Positions 18,073 through 27,120 are shown, counted from the first letter of the stretch. The stretch: 64,000 nt of DNA from Streptomyces zhaozhouensis (GCF_900230195.1 NZ_OCNE01000011.1:62001-126000); one strand, 5' to 3'. A program made the numbers and translations. Notes: generated by a model from the letters alone, not told the origin.

Positions 18073-19056
18073 ATGAGGACTCGGAAACTCGGACGAAGCG
18101 GCATAGAGGTGAGCGCCCTCGGCTTCGGCTGCTGGGCTATCGGGGGCGAGTGGTGGAACGAGCGAGGTGAACCGCTCGGTTGGGGAGCCGTCGACGACCA
18201 GGAGTCCGTGCGGGCCGTGCACGCCGCGCTGGACCTCGGCATCACGTTCTTCGACACGGCCGACGTGTACGGCGCCGGCCACAGCGAGCGGGTCCTCGGG
18301 CGCGCGATCGCCGGCCACCGCGACGCGGTGGTGCTCGCCTCCAAGTGGGGCAACGTCTTCGACCCGGCGACCAGGCGCTCGGGCGCCACGCCCGACCTCC
18401 GCCCCGCGCATGTGCGCGAGGCCCTCACCGCGACCCTGCGGAGACTGGGCACCGACCGTCTCGACCTCTACCAACTGCACATCAACGACGCGCCGCTCGA
18501 TGTCGGCGCCGAACTGCGCGACGCCTGCGAGGAACTGGTGGCCGAGGGGCTGATCCGCGCCTACGGCTGGTCGACCGACGACCCGGAGCGCGCCCGGCTC
18601 TTCGCCGAGGGACCGCACTGCGCGAGTGTGCAGGTGAACTGCAACGTGCTCCAGGACGCGCCCGCGATGCTGGCGCTCTGCGCCGAGTTGGACCTGGCGG
18701 CGATCAACCGGGGCCCGCTGGCCATGGGACTGCTGACCGGCAAGTACGGCGAGGGTGCCGCCCTCGCCCCCGACGACATCCGGGCGAATCCGCCGGAGTG
18801 GCTGACGTTCTTCCGCGACGGGCGGGTGGCGCCCGAGTGGCAGAAACGGTTCGACGCGGTCCGTTCGATCCTCACCAGTGAGGGGCGCACGCCGGCTCAA
18901 GGGGCGCTCGCCTGGTTGTGGGGACGCAGCCCGCACGCCGTTCCCATCCCCGGCATCTGCACCGCGGACCAGGCCCGACAGAACGCCGGGGCCCTGGACT
19001 TCGGCCCGTTGACGGACGCCCAACTGCGGGAGGTGGACACCCTGCTCGGCCGTTGA
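18073..19056 (+). CDS. Aldo/keto reductase
   Basis: 327 residues, a TIM-barrel NADPH-dependent oxidoreductase. Catalytic tetrad: Asp and Tyr in FFDTADVYGAGHSERVLG, Lys in VVLASKWGNVF, His in LDLYQLHIND. The C-terminal cofactor region contains AVPIPGICTADQARQNAGAL. The substrate is unknown; it resembles the YghZ/oxidoreductase Tas-like broad group. ATG 18073 has no good ribosome site. The gene ends in the strong hairpin at 19130-19168, shared with the converging amylase gene. Confidence 0.9.
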   Translation: MRTRKLGRSGIEVSALGFGCWAIGGEWWNERGEPLGWGAVDDQESVRAVHAALDLGITFFDTADVYGAGHSERVLGRAIAGHRDAVVLASKWGNVFDPATRRSGATPDLRPAHVREALTATLRRLGTDRLDLYQLHINDAPLDVGAELRDACEELVAEGLIRAYGWSTDDPERARLFAEGPHCASVQVNCNVLQDAPAMLALCAELDLAAINRGPLAMGLLTGKYGEGAALAPDDIRANPPEWLTFFRDGRVAPEWQKRFDAVRSILTSEGRTPAQGALAWLWGRSPHAVPIPGICTADQARQNAGALDFGPLTDAQLREVDTLLGR

Positions 19057-19129
19057 CGTCCCACGGCGCACCCACCGCCCCGCCCAAAAACCCCACCCCG
19101 GCGCCGGGGCCGCTGTCCGCGGGACGCAG

Positions 19130-19168
19130 CGGTCCCGTTCCCCTCCGGCTCGGAGGGGAACGGGACCG
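19130..19168. terminator. Bidirectional terminator, 18-bp perfect stem
   Basis: Arms 19130-19147 and 19151-19168 pair without mismatch around a 3-nt loop. It sits between the stops of the converging aldo/keto reductase and alpha-amylase genes and can serve both. Confidence 0.85.
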
Positions 19169-19209
19169 GACCGCCCGGCCGCGATCGACCGGGCGCGTCG
19201 ACGACGTCG

Positions 19210-20718
19210 TCAGCCGGAGTGCACCGCGAGCGCCGACTTCGCCGGCAGCTCCACCGTCAACTGACCGCCGGAGACCGTGGCCTTGAGGTCGCCGCCGCTG
19301 AGCACGTCGTCGTAGGTGCCGTCCGGCAGCTGGGTCGCGAACTGGACGCCTGCCGTCTCGCCGCCGTTGTTGATGGCGACGAAACCGCTGCCCCGGTCGA
19401 AGCCGATGACGTTGCCTTGCGGGGACTGGATCTCGCCGACGGTGCCGTCACCGGCCGTTGCGTTGCGCCAGGAGACCATGCCCGTGATGCGCGGGTCGCG
19501 GTCGAGGCAGTACCACCCGGACGCGCAGTCGGTGTCCGTCACGAAACCACCGTCGCCGGCCGGCGGGGAGTCGTCGCGGCCGGCGTACTCGAAGCCGGAG
19601 TAGACCGTTGGCGGCGCCTCCGACCAGGCCAGCTGGAAGACGTTGGCCAGGACGGCGGTGTCGCCGTCGCGGTAGGTGAGGTGTCGGCCGTCCCGCTCGG
19701 TGTCGTGGTTGGTGACGAAGGAGACCGAGTCCCCGGCCGGCAGCAGGCCGTCCCCGAAGCCGGTCAACTGCGAGATGTCGCTCTGGAACGCGCCCTTCAG
19801 CTGGTCCCCCATGGCGAAGTCCAGCACCCGGCCGCTGCCGTAGTACTCGTCGGGCTGCGGCGTCGTGCCGGGGAAGACCTCGTGGAAGACGAACGGGGCC
19901 GAGCCGTCGGCCGTGGCGTCCAACGCACCGACGATCGCCTCCAGGTCGGCGGCGGGCATGTGCTTCGCCGCGTCCACCCGGAAGCCGGACACGCCGAGCG
20001 CGATCTGCGCGTTGAGGTAGCCGGCGATCTCCGCGCGGACCTCGGGGTCGTCGGTGCTCAGGTCGGGGAGGCCCAACAGCTCGCAGTTCTGCACCTCCCA
20101 CTTGTCGTCGTAGTTGCTGATCTCCCGGTCGCAGATGTCGACGTTGTAGTCGGCTCGTTCGTACATCGGCGGCTGGTACTTGTCGCTGATCCGCGTCCCG
20201 GCGTAGCCGGTGCCGCCGATGGCGGCCGTGTGGTTGATGACGGCGTCGGTGTACACCTTCACCCCGGCGTCCGCGCAGGCCGACGTCATGGCCGCGAAGT
20301 CGCTCTCCGAACCGAGGCGGCCGCTCAACTGGTAACTGAACGGCTGGTAGAGGTCCCACCACGCGCCGCTCGGCTCGGCCAGGGACTCGTGCGGCGGCGC
20401 CACCCAGACCGCGGCGTACCCCGAGGGTCCGAGCACGTCGGTGCACTCGTCGGCCACGGAATTCCAGTTCCACGACCAGAGGTTGGCGATGACGTCGTTG
20501 CCCGCCGCGAGCGGGGCGGTGCCGGCGGCCTCGCCGCCCGGCGCGTTCCCCGACTCGGCCGGCGAGGCCGACCCGGTGGCGGGCAACAGGGCGGCGACCA
20601 GGCCGGCCGCCGGCAGAGCGAGCAACACGGCCCTGCGCGCCGACCTTCGACGCGCGCCCGCCCCGGAGGGGGCCCCGGGCGGGGTGGTTCCGATGGAGTG
20701 TGGGGGTGTCCTGCGCAC
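19210..20718 (-). CDS. Secreted alpha-amylase (GH13)
   Basis: 502 residues. A twin-arginine-containing, long signal peptide (RRRSARRAVLLALPAAGLVA, cleavage after the following GSASP region) is followed by a GH13 barrel. Visible: VIANLWSWNW, GYAAVWVAPPHESL, region I DAVINH, region II GFRVDAAKHM (nucleophile Asp), the acid Glu of region III in FVFHEVFPGT, and region IV FVTNHDTERDG. A C-terminal beta domain ends KSALAVHSG. It hydrolyses alpha-1,4-glucans outside the cell. There is no starch-binding CBM20. GTG 20718 has AAGGAG 5 nt upstream. A promoter and GCAAG/CTTGC palindromes lie upstream, typical of maltose/glucose-regulated Streptomyces amylase genes. Confidence 0.92.
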   Translation of the reverse strand: MRRTPPHSIGTTPPGAPSGAGARRRSARRAVLLALPAAGLVAALLPATGSASPAESGNAPGGEAAGTAPLAAGNDVIANLWSWNWNSVADECTDVLGPSGYAAVWVAPPHESLAEPSGAWWDLYQPFSYQLSGRLGSESDFAAMTSACADAGVKVYTDAVINHTAAIGGTGYAGTRISDKYQPPMYERADYNVDICDREISNYDDKWEVQNCELLGLPDLSTDDPEVRAEIAGYLNAQIALGVSGFRVDAAKHMPAADLEAIVGALDATADGSAPFVFHEVFPGTTPQPDEYYGSGRVLDFAMGDQLKGAFQSDISQLTGFGDGLLPAGDSVSFVTNHDTERDGRHLTYRDGDTAVLANVFQLAWSEAPPTVYSGFEYAGRDDSPPAGDGGFVTDTDCASGWYCLDRDPRITGMVSWRNATAGDGTVGEIQSPQGNVIGFDRGSGFVAINNGGETAGVQFATQLPDGTYDDVLSGGDLKATVSGGQLTVELPAKSALAVHSG

Positions 20719-20770
20719 AACGGCTCCTTCGACGGGCTCCAGAAGGCCACACGCGCCAGCGGCCGTTTCC

Positions 20771-20792
20771 GCAAGTCTGTGCAGAAACTTGC
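20771..20792. promoter_or_regulatory. GCAAG-N12-CTTGC inverted repeat, candidate operator for amylase
   Basis: GCAAG at 20771-20775 and CTTGC at 20788-20792 lie just downstream of the -10 box, over the probable transcription start. CTTGC-type repeats at this position in Streptomyces amylase and mal promoters are associated with the LacI-family repressor MalR/Reg1. Confidence 0.5.
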
Positions 20793-20795
20793 GGC

Positions 20796-20824
20796 ATCGT
20801 ATGAGCCCTGGCCCACGCTGTAAA
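20796..20824 (-). promoter_or_regulatory. SigHrdB-like promoter of the amylase gene
   Basis: On the minus strand TTTACA (20824-20819), a 17-nt spacer and TACGAT (20801-20796) fit a vegetative promoter. The predicted start lies about 70-75 nt upstream of the GTG start at 20718. Confidence 0.6.
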
Positions 20825-20871
20825 CAGTTCGCGCGAGGCCGCCACGGGCTGCGACGAGTGGCGAAGGGTTC

Positions 20872-20883
20872 GCAAGTTCTTGC
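20872..20883. promoter_or_regulatory. GCAAG-TT-CTTGC palindrome upstream of the amylase promoter
   Basis: A compact 12-nt palindrome about 48 nt upstream of the -35 box, with the same half-sites as the repeat at 20771-20792. It could be a second binding site for the same regulator, allowing looping. Confidence 0.4.
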
Positions 20884-21002
20884 AGAGGCCGCGCCAACGC
20901 GCCGCCGCCCACGCCCCCTTCCGCGCCGGCGTGACGCGGTGCGACGCGACGCCGGACAGCCAGGCCAGGCCAGGGCCGAGGGCACGCCGGTGCCCCAACG
21001 GT

Positions 21003-21038
21003 CAAACGCCCCGGACCATGATCGGTCCGGGGCGTTTG
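21003..21038. terminator. Terminator of tRNA-Arg, 15-bp perfect stem
   Basis: Arms 21003-21017 and 21024-21038 pair perfectly around ATGATC. On the minus strand it begins 7 nt after the tRNA 3' end. Confidence 0.8.
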
Positions 21039-21044
21039 CGCTTG

Positions 21045-21117
21045 TGCCCCAGGCAGGATTCGAACCTGCGACACCCGCTTTAGGAGAGCGGTGCTCTATC
21101 CCCTGAGCTACTGAGGC
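21045..21117 (-). tRNA. tRNA-Arg (anticodon CCT)
   Basis: 73 nt. The 7-bp acceptor stem GCCTCAG pairs with CTGGGGC (one G-T pair), discriminator A. The anticodon stem CCGCT/AGCGG encloses the loop CTCCTAA, giving anticodon CCT (reads AGG). The T arm has GGTTCGAATCC. The 3' CCA is not encoded. Confidence 0.95.
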
Positions 21118-21151
21118 GCGGAGGCGCGCTTCGCGCCTCGCGGCGGTCAGT

Positions 21152-22138
21152 CTAGCCGGTCTGGTCGGTGGGGCGGGCCAGGAGGAGGGTGAAGCGGTTC
21201 TGGGGGTCGGTCCACCAGTGGGTGGGGGTGAGGCCGGCGCGGTTGAGGTCGGTGGAGAGGCGGGGGCGGCGGAACTTGGCGGAGAGTTCCGTGCGCAGCG
21301 TCTCGCCCTGGGCGAAGGCGACGGAGAGGTCCAGCGCGGGCAGCCTGACCGTGTGCCCGAACCGGGCGCGCAGGTACATCTCGACGCGTTCCGCGTTCTC
21401 GTTCCAGACCGCGAGATGGTCGAAGGCCCCGGGGTCGAAGTCGGCGCCGAGTTCGCGGTTGAGGACGCGCAGCAGGTTCTTGTTGAACTCGGCGGTGACC
21501 CCCTGCGCGTCGTCGTAGGCGCGGACCAGGGTCGCCGGGGACTTGACCAGGTCGGCGCCGATCAGGACCGCGTCGTTCGGGGTGAGGGCGGCGGCGAGGC
21601 GGCCGAGGAAGGCGGCGCGGTCGGCGGGGTCGAAGTTGCCGATGGTGGAGCCGAGGAACGCGACGAGGCGGGGCTCCGGGCCCTCGGGAAGGGGAAGCTC
21701 GCGGTCGAAGTCGGCGACGGTCGCGGTCACTTCGAGCCCCGGGTAGGCGTCGGTCAGCGCGGCGGCGGCCGCGGCGAGCTCGGTGCGGGAGACGTCGACG
21801 GGCGCGTAGCGGCGTAGGGTTCCGCCGGCGGTCAGCGCGTCCAGCAGGGTGCGGGTCTTCTCGGACGACCCGGAGCCCAGCTCGACCAGGGTTCTGGCCC
21901 TGGTCTGGGCGGCTATGTCGGGCGCGTGGGCGCGCAGGATCTGGCGTTCGGCACGGGTCAGGTAGTACTCGGGGAGCCGGGTGACGCGGGTGAAGAGTTC
22001 GCTGCCCCGCTCGTCGTAGAACCACTTGGGCGGCAGAACCTTGGGGTCGGCGGTCAGCCCCGCGCGCACGTCGTCGTGGAGGGCGCGGACGAAGTGGTCG
22101 TCGGGGAGGGTGTCGTGGACGGTGGGGCTGGTGGTCAT
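21152..22138 (-). CDS. egtD: L-histidine N-alpha-methyltransferase EgtD
   Basis: 328 residues. It trimethylates the alpha-amine of histidine to hercynine using three SAM, the first committed step of ergothioneine synthesis. Visible: LPPKWFYDERGSELF near the N-terminus (family signature), the SAM-binding loop VELGSGSSEKTRTLLDAL, YAPVDVSRTEL, FLGSTIGNF, LIGADLVKSP, and the substrate-binding FNKNLLRVLNRELGADFD. ATG 22138 overlaps the EgtC stop by 4 nt (ATGA), so translation is coupled. It is the last gene of the egtABCD operon. Confidence 0.95.
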   Translation of the reverse strand: MTTSPTVHDTLPDDHFVRALHDDVRAGLTADPKVLPPKWFYDERGSELFTRVTRLPEYYLTRAERQILRAHAPDIAAQTRARTLVELGSGSSEKTRTLLDALTAGGTLRRYAPVDVSRTELAAAAAALTDAYPGLEVTATVADFDRELPLPEGPEPRLVAFLGSTIGNFDPADRAAFLGRLAAALTPNDAVLIGADLVKSPATLVRAYDDAQGVTAEFNKNLLRVLNRELGADFDPGAFDHLAVWNENAERVEMYLRARFGHTVRLPALDLSVAFAQGETLRTELSAKFRRPRLSTDLNRAGLTPTHWWTDPQNRFTLLLARPTDQTG

Positions 22139-22902
22139 CGGGTTCCTCTCGTGGCGAGGGCGGGCAGCGGGTCGACGGCCGCCGAGGTGCGGCTGGCGCG
22201 GAGCAGGGAGCGGTCGGGGACCTCGCGCCAGCCCGGTTGGTCGGGCACCGGCTCGGAGGCGACGGTCACCTGCTCGTCCGCGGCGCGGTACCAGAGGCTG
22301 TCGCCGTGCCGGGTGGCGGTGACGGTGTGGCCGTCGGTGAGCAGCAGGTTGATCCTGGCGCCGGGGCGCGCGGCCGCGACGCGGGCGACGAGTTCGGCCG
22401 CGGCCTCGGCCGCCGGGCGGCCCGCGACGAGGCGGCGGGCGAGCATCAGCCAGAGCAGCGCGGCGTCGCAGCGGCCCTCGACGCCGAGGAGTTCGGCGGC
22501 GGTGAGGGGTTCGTCGAGGTCGGCGGGGAGGTGTTCCCAGCGGTCGATCCGCCCGTTGAGGCTGAACAGCCAGCGCCCGAGCGCGAACGGGGCGACCGCC
22601 GCCTCGTCGTGGCCGCACCCGGGCGAGGCGGAGCGGACGGCGGCCAGCACGGCGCCGCTGTGCAGCAGGCCGGCCAGTCCCGGCAGGTTGGCGTCGGCCC
22701 AGACCGGGACGGAGCGGCGGTAGCGCACCGGACCCGCCCCGTCGTCCGGCGGGTACCAGCCGATGCCGAAGCCGTCGGCGTTGATCGTGCCACCGGCCTG
22801 CCGTCGGGGCGCCCAGGACTGCTCGTAGAGGCTGTGCGGCGGGGTGGTGAGCAGTTCGGCGAGGGACCGGGGCGGGCCGAGGTAGGCGAGGTGGCGGCAC
22901 AT
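22135..22902 (-). CDS. egtC: Ergothioneine biosynthesis amidohydrolase EgtC
   Basis: 255 residues, a class-II glutamine amidotransferase-fold enzyme with nucleophile Cys2 (MCRHLAYLG). It removes the gamma-glutamyl group from the EgtB product hercynyl-gamma-glutamyl-cysteine sulfoxide. Visible: NADGFGIGWYPPD near residue 40, GHDEAAVAPFALGRWLFSLNG (His region, Asn/Gly oxyanion hole), GRCDAALLWLMLARRL, and LLTDGHTVTATRHGDSLWYR. Its start overlaps the egtB stop by one nucleotide (TGATG). Near-certain from sequence and operon. Confidence 0.94.
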   Translation of the reverse strand: MCRHLAYLGPPRSLAELLTTPPHSLYEQSWAPRRQAGGTINADGFGIGWYPPDDGAGPVRYRRSVPVWADANLPGLAGLLHSGAVLAAVRSASPGCGHDEAAVAPFALGRWLFSLNGRIDRWEHLPADLDEPLTAAELLGVEGRCDAALLWLMLARRLVAGRPAAEAAAELVARVAAARPGARINLLLTDGHTVTATRHGDSLWYRAADEQVTVASEPVPDQPGWREVPDRSLLRASRTSAAVDPLPALATRGTR

Positions 22903-24254
22903 CAGCCGGCGCCCGTGGCCGGGTCGGCGTCCCGGCAGGTGCGGAAGCCGGCGAAGATCTGGCGGCGTTCCGGCAGGTCCCAGTTGCGGAACGTGGCGCG
23001 GCAGGCGACGGGGTCGGTGCCGAACGAGCCGCCGCGCAGCACGCGGTAGCCGGCGGTGAAGAAGACCTCGCTGTACTCGCGGTAGGGCTGCGCCACGAAG
23101 CCCGGGTAGCCGTCGAACTCCGTGGACGTCCACTCCCAGACGTCGCCGAGGAGTTGGCGCGCGCCGCAGGGCGCGGCGCCGTCCGGGTAGGCGCCGACGG
23201 GGGCGGGGCGCAGGTGGCGCTGGCCGAGGTTGGCGTGGTGCGGCGCGGCGGGTGCGTCGCCCCAGGGGTGGCGGAGCGCGCGGCCGGTGGCGGGGTCGTG
23301 GCGGGCGGCCTTCTCCCACTCGGCCTCGGTGGGCAGCCGGCGTCCGGCCCAACGGGCGTAGGCGTCGGCCTCGTACCAGGTCACGTGGAGGACGGGCTCG
23401 TCGGGCGGGACGGGTTCGACGCGGCCGAAGCGGTGGCGCAGCCAGCGGCCGTCGAGGTCGCGGTACCAGTAGGCGGGCGCGGTGAGGTTGGCCTGGCGGC
23501 GGTGGAGCCAGCCGTCGGGGTGCCACCAGCGCGCCTCGTGGTAGCCGCCGGCGGCGATGAACTCCTGGTAGGCGGCGTTGCTGACGGGGGTGGTGTCCAG
23601 CCAGAACGCGGGGAGCTCGCGCCGGTGGGCGGGGCGTTCGTTGTCCAGCGCCCAGGGGTCGTCCGCGGGGTCGGTGCCGAGGGTGAACGGGCCGGCCGGT
23701 ACGAGGACCTCGGCGGGAAGCTTCTCGCCATGGGGCGCGCGCGGGGGCGCGGGGGCGTGCAGCACGGGGTGTCCGCGTCGCAGTTGATGGGTGGCGAGCA
23801 TGGTCTCGTCGTGCTGCTGCTCGTGCTGGGCGATCATCGCGAAGAAGAACGCCTGCTGGGGCCCGGCCTCGGCGAGCACGTCGAGGGCGTGGGCGCGCAC
23901 CTCGGCCGCGTAGCGGCGGGCCTCGGCCGCCGGGAGCAGCGGCAGGGCGGCGCGGTCGCGGCGCGCGTGGCGGAACGCGTCGTAGGAGTGGTCGAGATCG
24001 GCGCGCAACGGGGCGCGCGCGCCGGCACGACGGAGGAGCCAGATCTCCTCCTGGTTGGCGATGTGGGCCAGGTCCCAGACCAGGGGGGACATCAACGGGG
24101 AGTGCTGCGCGGCGAGTTCGCTCTCCGGCAGGCAGTCGGTGAGGTCGTGGGTGCGCAGCCGGGCGGCGTGCAGGGCCGCGGCCAGCGCGGCGGGCTCGAT
24201 GGGGCGCGCGGGTGAGGGGGGCGGGGGCGAGGGGGCGAGGGGGGTCTGGGTCAT
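22902..24254 (-). CDS. egtB: Ergothioneine biosynthesis sulfoxide synthase EgtB
   Basis: 450 residues, a non-heme iron enzyme joining gamma-glutamyl-cysteine and hercynine with O2. The N-terminal DinB-like four-helix domain supplies iron ligands: HIANQEEIWLLRR and the HxxxH of AMIAQHEQQHDETML near residue 145. The C-terminal formylglycine-generating-enzyme-like domain carries FTLGTDPADDPWALDNERPA, RLPTEAEWEKAARHDP, LGDVWEWTSTEFDGYPGF and YRVLRGGSFGT. ATG 24254 overlaps the egtA stop by 4 nt. The Pro-rich N-terminal ~20 residues are not conserved. Confidence 0.95.
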   Translation of the reverse strand: MTQTPLAPSPPPPSPARPIEPAALAAALHAARLRTHDLTDCLPESELAAQHSPLMSPLVWDLAHIANQEEIWLLRRAGARAPLRADLDHSYDAFRHARRDRAALPLLPAAEARRYAAEVRAHALDVLAEAGPQQAFFFAMIAQHEQQHDETMLATHQLRRGHPVLHAPAPPRAPHGEKLPAEVLVPAGPFTLGTDPADDPWALDNERPAHRRELPAFWLDTTPVSNAAYQEFIAAGGYHEARWWHPDGWLHRRQANLTAPAYWYRDLDGRWLRHRFGRVEPVPPDEPVLHVTWYEADAYARWAGRRLPTEAEWEKAARHDPATGRALRHPWGDAPAAPHHANLGQRHLRPAPVGAYPDGAAPCGARQLLGDVWEWTSTEFDGYPGFVAQPYREYSEVFFTAGYRVLRGGSFGTDPVACRATFRNWDLPERRQIFAGFRTCRDADPATGAG

Positions 24255-25846
24255 TCGGTTGCCTCCTGGGCGGCGAGCCGACGGGGGTGGCGTCGGCGTC
24301 CCTGCGGTGCGGTGGGGGCCGTGCGGCCGGGGGCGCGCGCTTCGAGCGCGTCCAGCTGGTCGTCGGCGGGGCAGCGGCCGCGCTCGGCGTAACGGTCGGC
24401 GAACGCGCCGACCGCGTCGCGGAGTTCGCGCGCGCCCGGCTGCCGGGCGAGGGCCGCGTCGGCCGCGGCGAAGCAGGCGCGGACCGCGGGGCCGATCTCG
24501 GGGTCGGAGGGCCCGTGGCGGGCGGCGCGCAGCCAGACGTCGAGCGCGGGGAGCGCGCGCCCGCGGGTGAGTGGTTCGGTGGCGCGCCAGGCGGCCTCGG
24601 CCGCCCGCCGGTCGTCCATCAGCGCTGCGGCGACGGCCAGCGGAACGATCCAACCGTCGTCGGGCTGGGCGTCGATCATGCGCAGTTCGAGCCAGCCGCG
24701 TGGGCGCACCGGTGGGAAGAGCGTGCCGAGGTGGTAGTCGAGGTCGTCCCTGCCGGGCGCGTGGGGCCCGGCGTCGGCCGGCGCTCCGGCGGCCCCGGGC
24801 GAAAGGGGCCGGCGGCCCCCGGTGCCCCGGCCGTCCCCGGTGTCCCGGCCGCGCAGCCAGGAGCGGAAGGAGTGGGCGGGGGGCGCGTTCCAACTCGCGG
24901 GCGCCGGGCGGCGCACGCAGAGGAGCGAGGCGTCCAGGGCGTAGCGGGCCCAGAGGGCACGGGGATCCTCGCCGTCCGCGTCACCCGGGGTGGCGGGGCG
25001 GGTACGGCCGGGGTCGACGCGGGCCCACAGCGCCTGCCGGGTGGAGCGCCAGCCGGTGGGGCGGCCGAGCCGGAGCGGCGAGTTGGCGAAGGCGGCGGTC
25101 AGCACCGGCCCGAGCCGGTGGGCCAGCACCCAGCGGGCGCGGTAGCCGTGGGGCCCCTCCGTGTCCTCGCCGGCGTCCAGGCTGATCTGCACGGAGGCGG
25201 TGGCGCGCATGACCAGCCGGCCGGCGGGCCCCTGGCGGTCGAAGAACCGTTCCATCGCGCGGTAGCGCGGGTGGTCGAGCACCCTGGGCGGGTCGCGGAA
25301 CGGGTCGAGGCCGAGGCCGCCGGCGGCCAGACCCGCGTCGGCGAGCGCGGCGCGGAGGCGTTCCAGGTCGGCCCGGGTGGCGGCGACGCAGGCGGCGAGC
25401 GACGCGGCCGGCGCGCTGCTGATCTCGACCTGGCCGCCCGGCTCCCGCGTCAACCGCCCGCCGCCCGGCAGCCGGCCGCCGCCGGTGAGGCGGGCGAGGG
25501 CGGCGCCGGAGGCGTCGGGCGGCACGGCGGCGGCCGGGTCGTCGCGGCGGCGCACCAGCCACTCCAGCTCGACGCCGGTGCGGGTCGGCGGGCCGGGCGT
25601 GAGGCAGCGCGCGGCGACGTGGGCGAGCGCCTCCGACTCGCCCAGCGGGCGCGCGCCCTCGTCGGAGCGGTCGGGGGCGCCGGCGGGGCCGGCAGGGCCG
25701 ACGGGGCCGACGGGGCCGGCGGAACGCGGCACGTCGGAAGGACGCGGCGCGTCACCGCAACGCGGCCGGTCGGGGGTGTGCGCGGGGTCGTCGGGGGTGC
25801 GCGCGGGGTCGGGGGTGTGCGCGGGGCGCGACGCTTCCGAGGCCAT
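24251..25846 (-). CDS. egtA: Glutamate--cysteine ligase EgtA
   Basis: 531 residues, ATP-dependent gamma-glutamyl-cysteine synthesis feeding EgtB. Visible: TGVELEWLVRRRDDP, GGRLTREPGGQVEISSAPA (GCS2 active-site region), RYRAMERFFDRQGPAGRLVM, TASVQISLDAG, LTAAFANSPLRLGRPTGWRS, and WLELRMIDAQPDDGW. The first ~70 residues are unusual: Pro/Asp/Thr-rich short repeats, then a GPVGPVGPAGPAG collagen-like tract. A second Gly/Pro-rich insert lies near residue 340. ATG 25846 has GGAGGG 8 nt upstream and opens the operon. No egtE lies next to the four genes, as is usual in Streptomyces. Confidence 0.93.
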   Translation of the reverse strand: MASEASRPAHTPDPARTPDDPAHTPDRPRCGDAPRPSDVPRSAGPVGPVGPAGPAGAPDRSDEGARPLGESEALAHVAARCLTPGPPTRTGVELEWLVRRRDDPAAAVPPDASGAALARLTGGGRLPGGGRLTREPGGQVEISSAPAASLAACVAATRADLERLRAALADAGLAAGGLGLDPFRDPPRVLDHPRYRAMERFFDRQGPAGRLVMRATASVQISLDAGEDTEGPHGYRARWVLAHRLGPVLTAAFANSPLRLGRPTGWRSTRQALWARVDPGRTRPATPGDADGEDPRALWARYALDASLLCVRRPAPASWNAPPAHSFRSWLRGRDTGDGRGTGGRRPLSPGAAGAPADAGPHAPGRDDLDYHLGTLFPPVRPRGWLELRMIDAQPDDGWIVPLAVAAALMDDRRAAEAAWRATEPLTRGRALPALDVWLRAARHGPSDPEIGPAVRACFAAADAALARQPGARELRDAVGAFADRYAERGRCPADDQLDALEARAPGRTAPTAPQGRRRHPRRLAAQEATE

Positions 25847-25932
25847 CCCGGACGCCCTCCTTGATCCGTTCTGACCCGATTTTCCGGGCCGATGGGATCA
25901 CGGTAGGGCGGCCGGGGGCGACCTGCCGGGTG

Positions 25933-27120
25933 CTATACGGCCAGTCGGCGCACGGCCAGCTCCGCGTAGAGCGCGGCGCCCCGCGCCAGCACCGACTCGT
26001 CGAACGCGGCCAGCGGGGAGTGGTTCGTCGGCGCGGTCTCCGGGTCGGCGCCCTCCGGGGTGGCGCCCAGGAAGACCATGGCGCCCGGCACCTCGTCGAT
26101 CACCCGTGAGAAGTCCTCCGCGCCGGTCAGCGGGCTCTCCATCGGCGCGAACCACTCCTCGCCGAACGCCTCCCGCACCGCGTCGGCGGCGAACGCGGTC
26201 TCGGCGGCGTCGTTGACGGTGACCGGGTACTGCTCGACGAACTCCGCGTCCACCGCCAGCCCGTGGGCCGCCGCCACGCCCTCGCAGACCGCGACCAGCC
26301 CCTCGGCCAGCCGTGTCCTCGCCTCGTGCGAGAAGCTGCGGACGGTCGCGGCGAAGCGCGCGTCGTCCGGGATGATGTTGGTCGCCGTGCCGGCGTGGAA
26401 GCGGCCGACGGTGAGCACGACGGGGTCGAAGACGTCGAAGGCCCGGCTGATCCAGGTCTGGAGCGCGGTGACCATCTCGCAGGCGGCCGGGATCGGGTCC
26501 AGCGAGCGGTGCGGCGCCGAGCCGTGGCCGCCGGCGCCGCGCACCGTGACGTTGAGCACGCTGGACGCGGCCATCGCCGGCCCGCCCCTGGCGGTGAAGA
26601 CGCCGGCGGGCCAGGAGTGGGAGAGGACATGGAGGGCGTACGCGGCGAGCGGGCGGTCGCCCGTGGCCTCCAGCACGCCCTCGTCCAGCATGTGGCCGGC
26701 GCCGTTGTACCCCTCCTCCCCCGGCTGGAACATGAACAGCACGTCGCCGGCCAGGTGATCGCGGTGCGCGGCCAACAGCCGGGCGGCGCCGGCCAGCATG
26801 GCGGTGTGCAGGTCGTGGCCGCAGGCGTGCATCCGTTCGGCCTCGGCGGCGAACGGCAGCCCGGTGCGTTCGGCCACCGGCAGCGCGTCCATGTCGCCGC
26901 GCAGCAGCACGGTGGGCCCGGGGCGCGCGCCCCGGAGCACGCCGGTGACGGAGGTCAGCCCGGCGCCCGTGGTGGTCTCGATGGGCAGCCCGTCGAGCGC
27001 GGCCAGCACCGTCTCCTGGGTTCTGGGCAGTTGGAGGCCGATCTCGGGGATGGAGTGCAGCTGACGGCGGAGCCGAACGAGATCGTCGCTCATCGCCCTG
27101 GCGTCGTCGAGAAGGTTCAT
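25933..27120 (-). CDS. M20-family metal-dependent amidohydrolase (AbgB/hippuricase-like)
   Basis: 395 residues. M20D signatures: LHSIPEIGLQLPRTQ, LLRGDMDALPV, the metal site HACGHDLHTAMLAGAARLL, FMFQPGEEGYNGAGHM (catalytic Glu pair), an inserted dimerisation domain (GGHGSAPHRSLDPI), and the C-terminal PLTGAEDFSRV with a terminal NHSP. These enzymes hydrolyse N-acyl amino acids; the substrate is unknown. ATG 27120 is 29 nt after the FtsW/RodA-like stop, so the two genes probably share a transcript. Further upstream sequence in frame belongs to that neighbour. Confidence 0.9.
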   Translation of the reverse strand: MNLLDDARAMSDDLVRLRRQLHSIPEIGLQLPRTQETVLAALDGLPIETTTGAGLTSVTGVLRGARPGPTVLLRGDMDALPVAERTGLPFAAEAERMHACGHDLHTAMLAGAARLLAAHRDHLAGDVLFMFQPGEEGYNGAGHMLDEGVLEATGDRPLAAYALHVLSHSWPAGVFTARGGPAMAASSVLNVTVRGAGGHGSAPHRSLDPIPAACEMVTALQTWISRAFDVFDPVVLTVGRFHAGTATNIIPDDARFAATVRSFSHEARTRLAEGLVAVCEGVAAAHGLAVDAEFVEQYPVTVNDAAETAFAADAVREAFGEEWFAPMESPLTGAEDFSRVIDEVPGAMVFLGATPEGADPETAPTNHSPLAAFDESVLARGAALYAELAVRRLAV

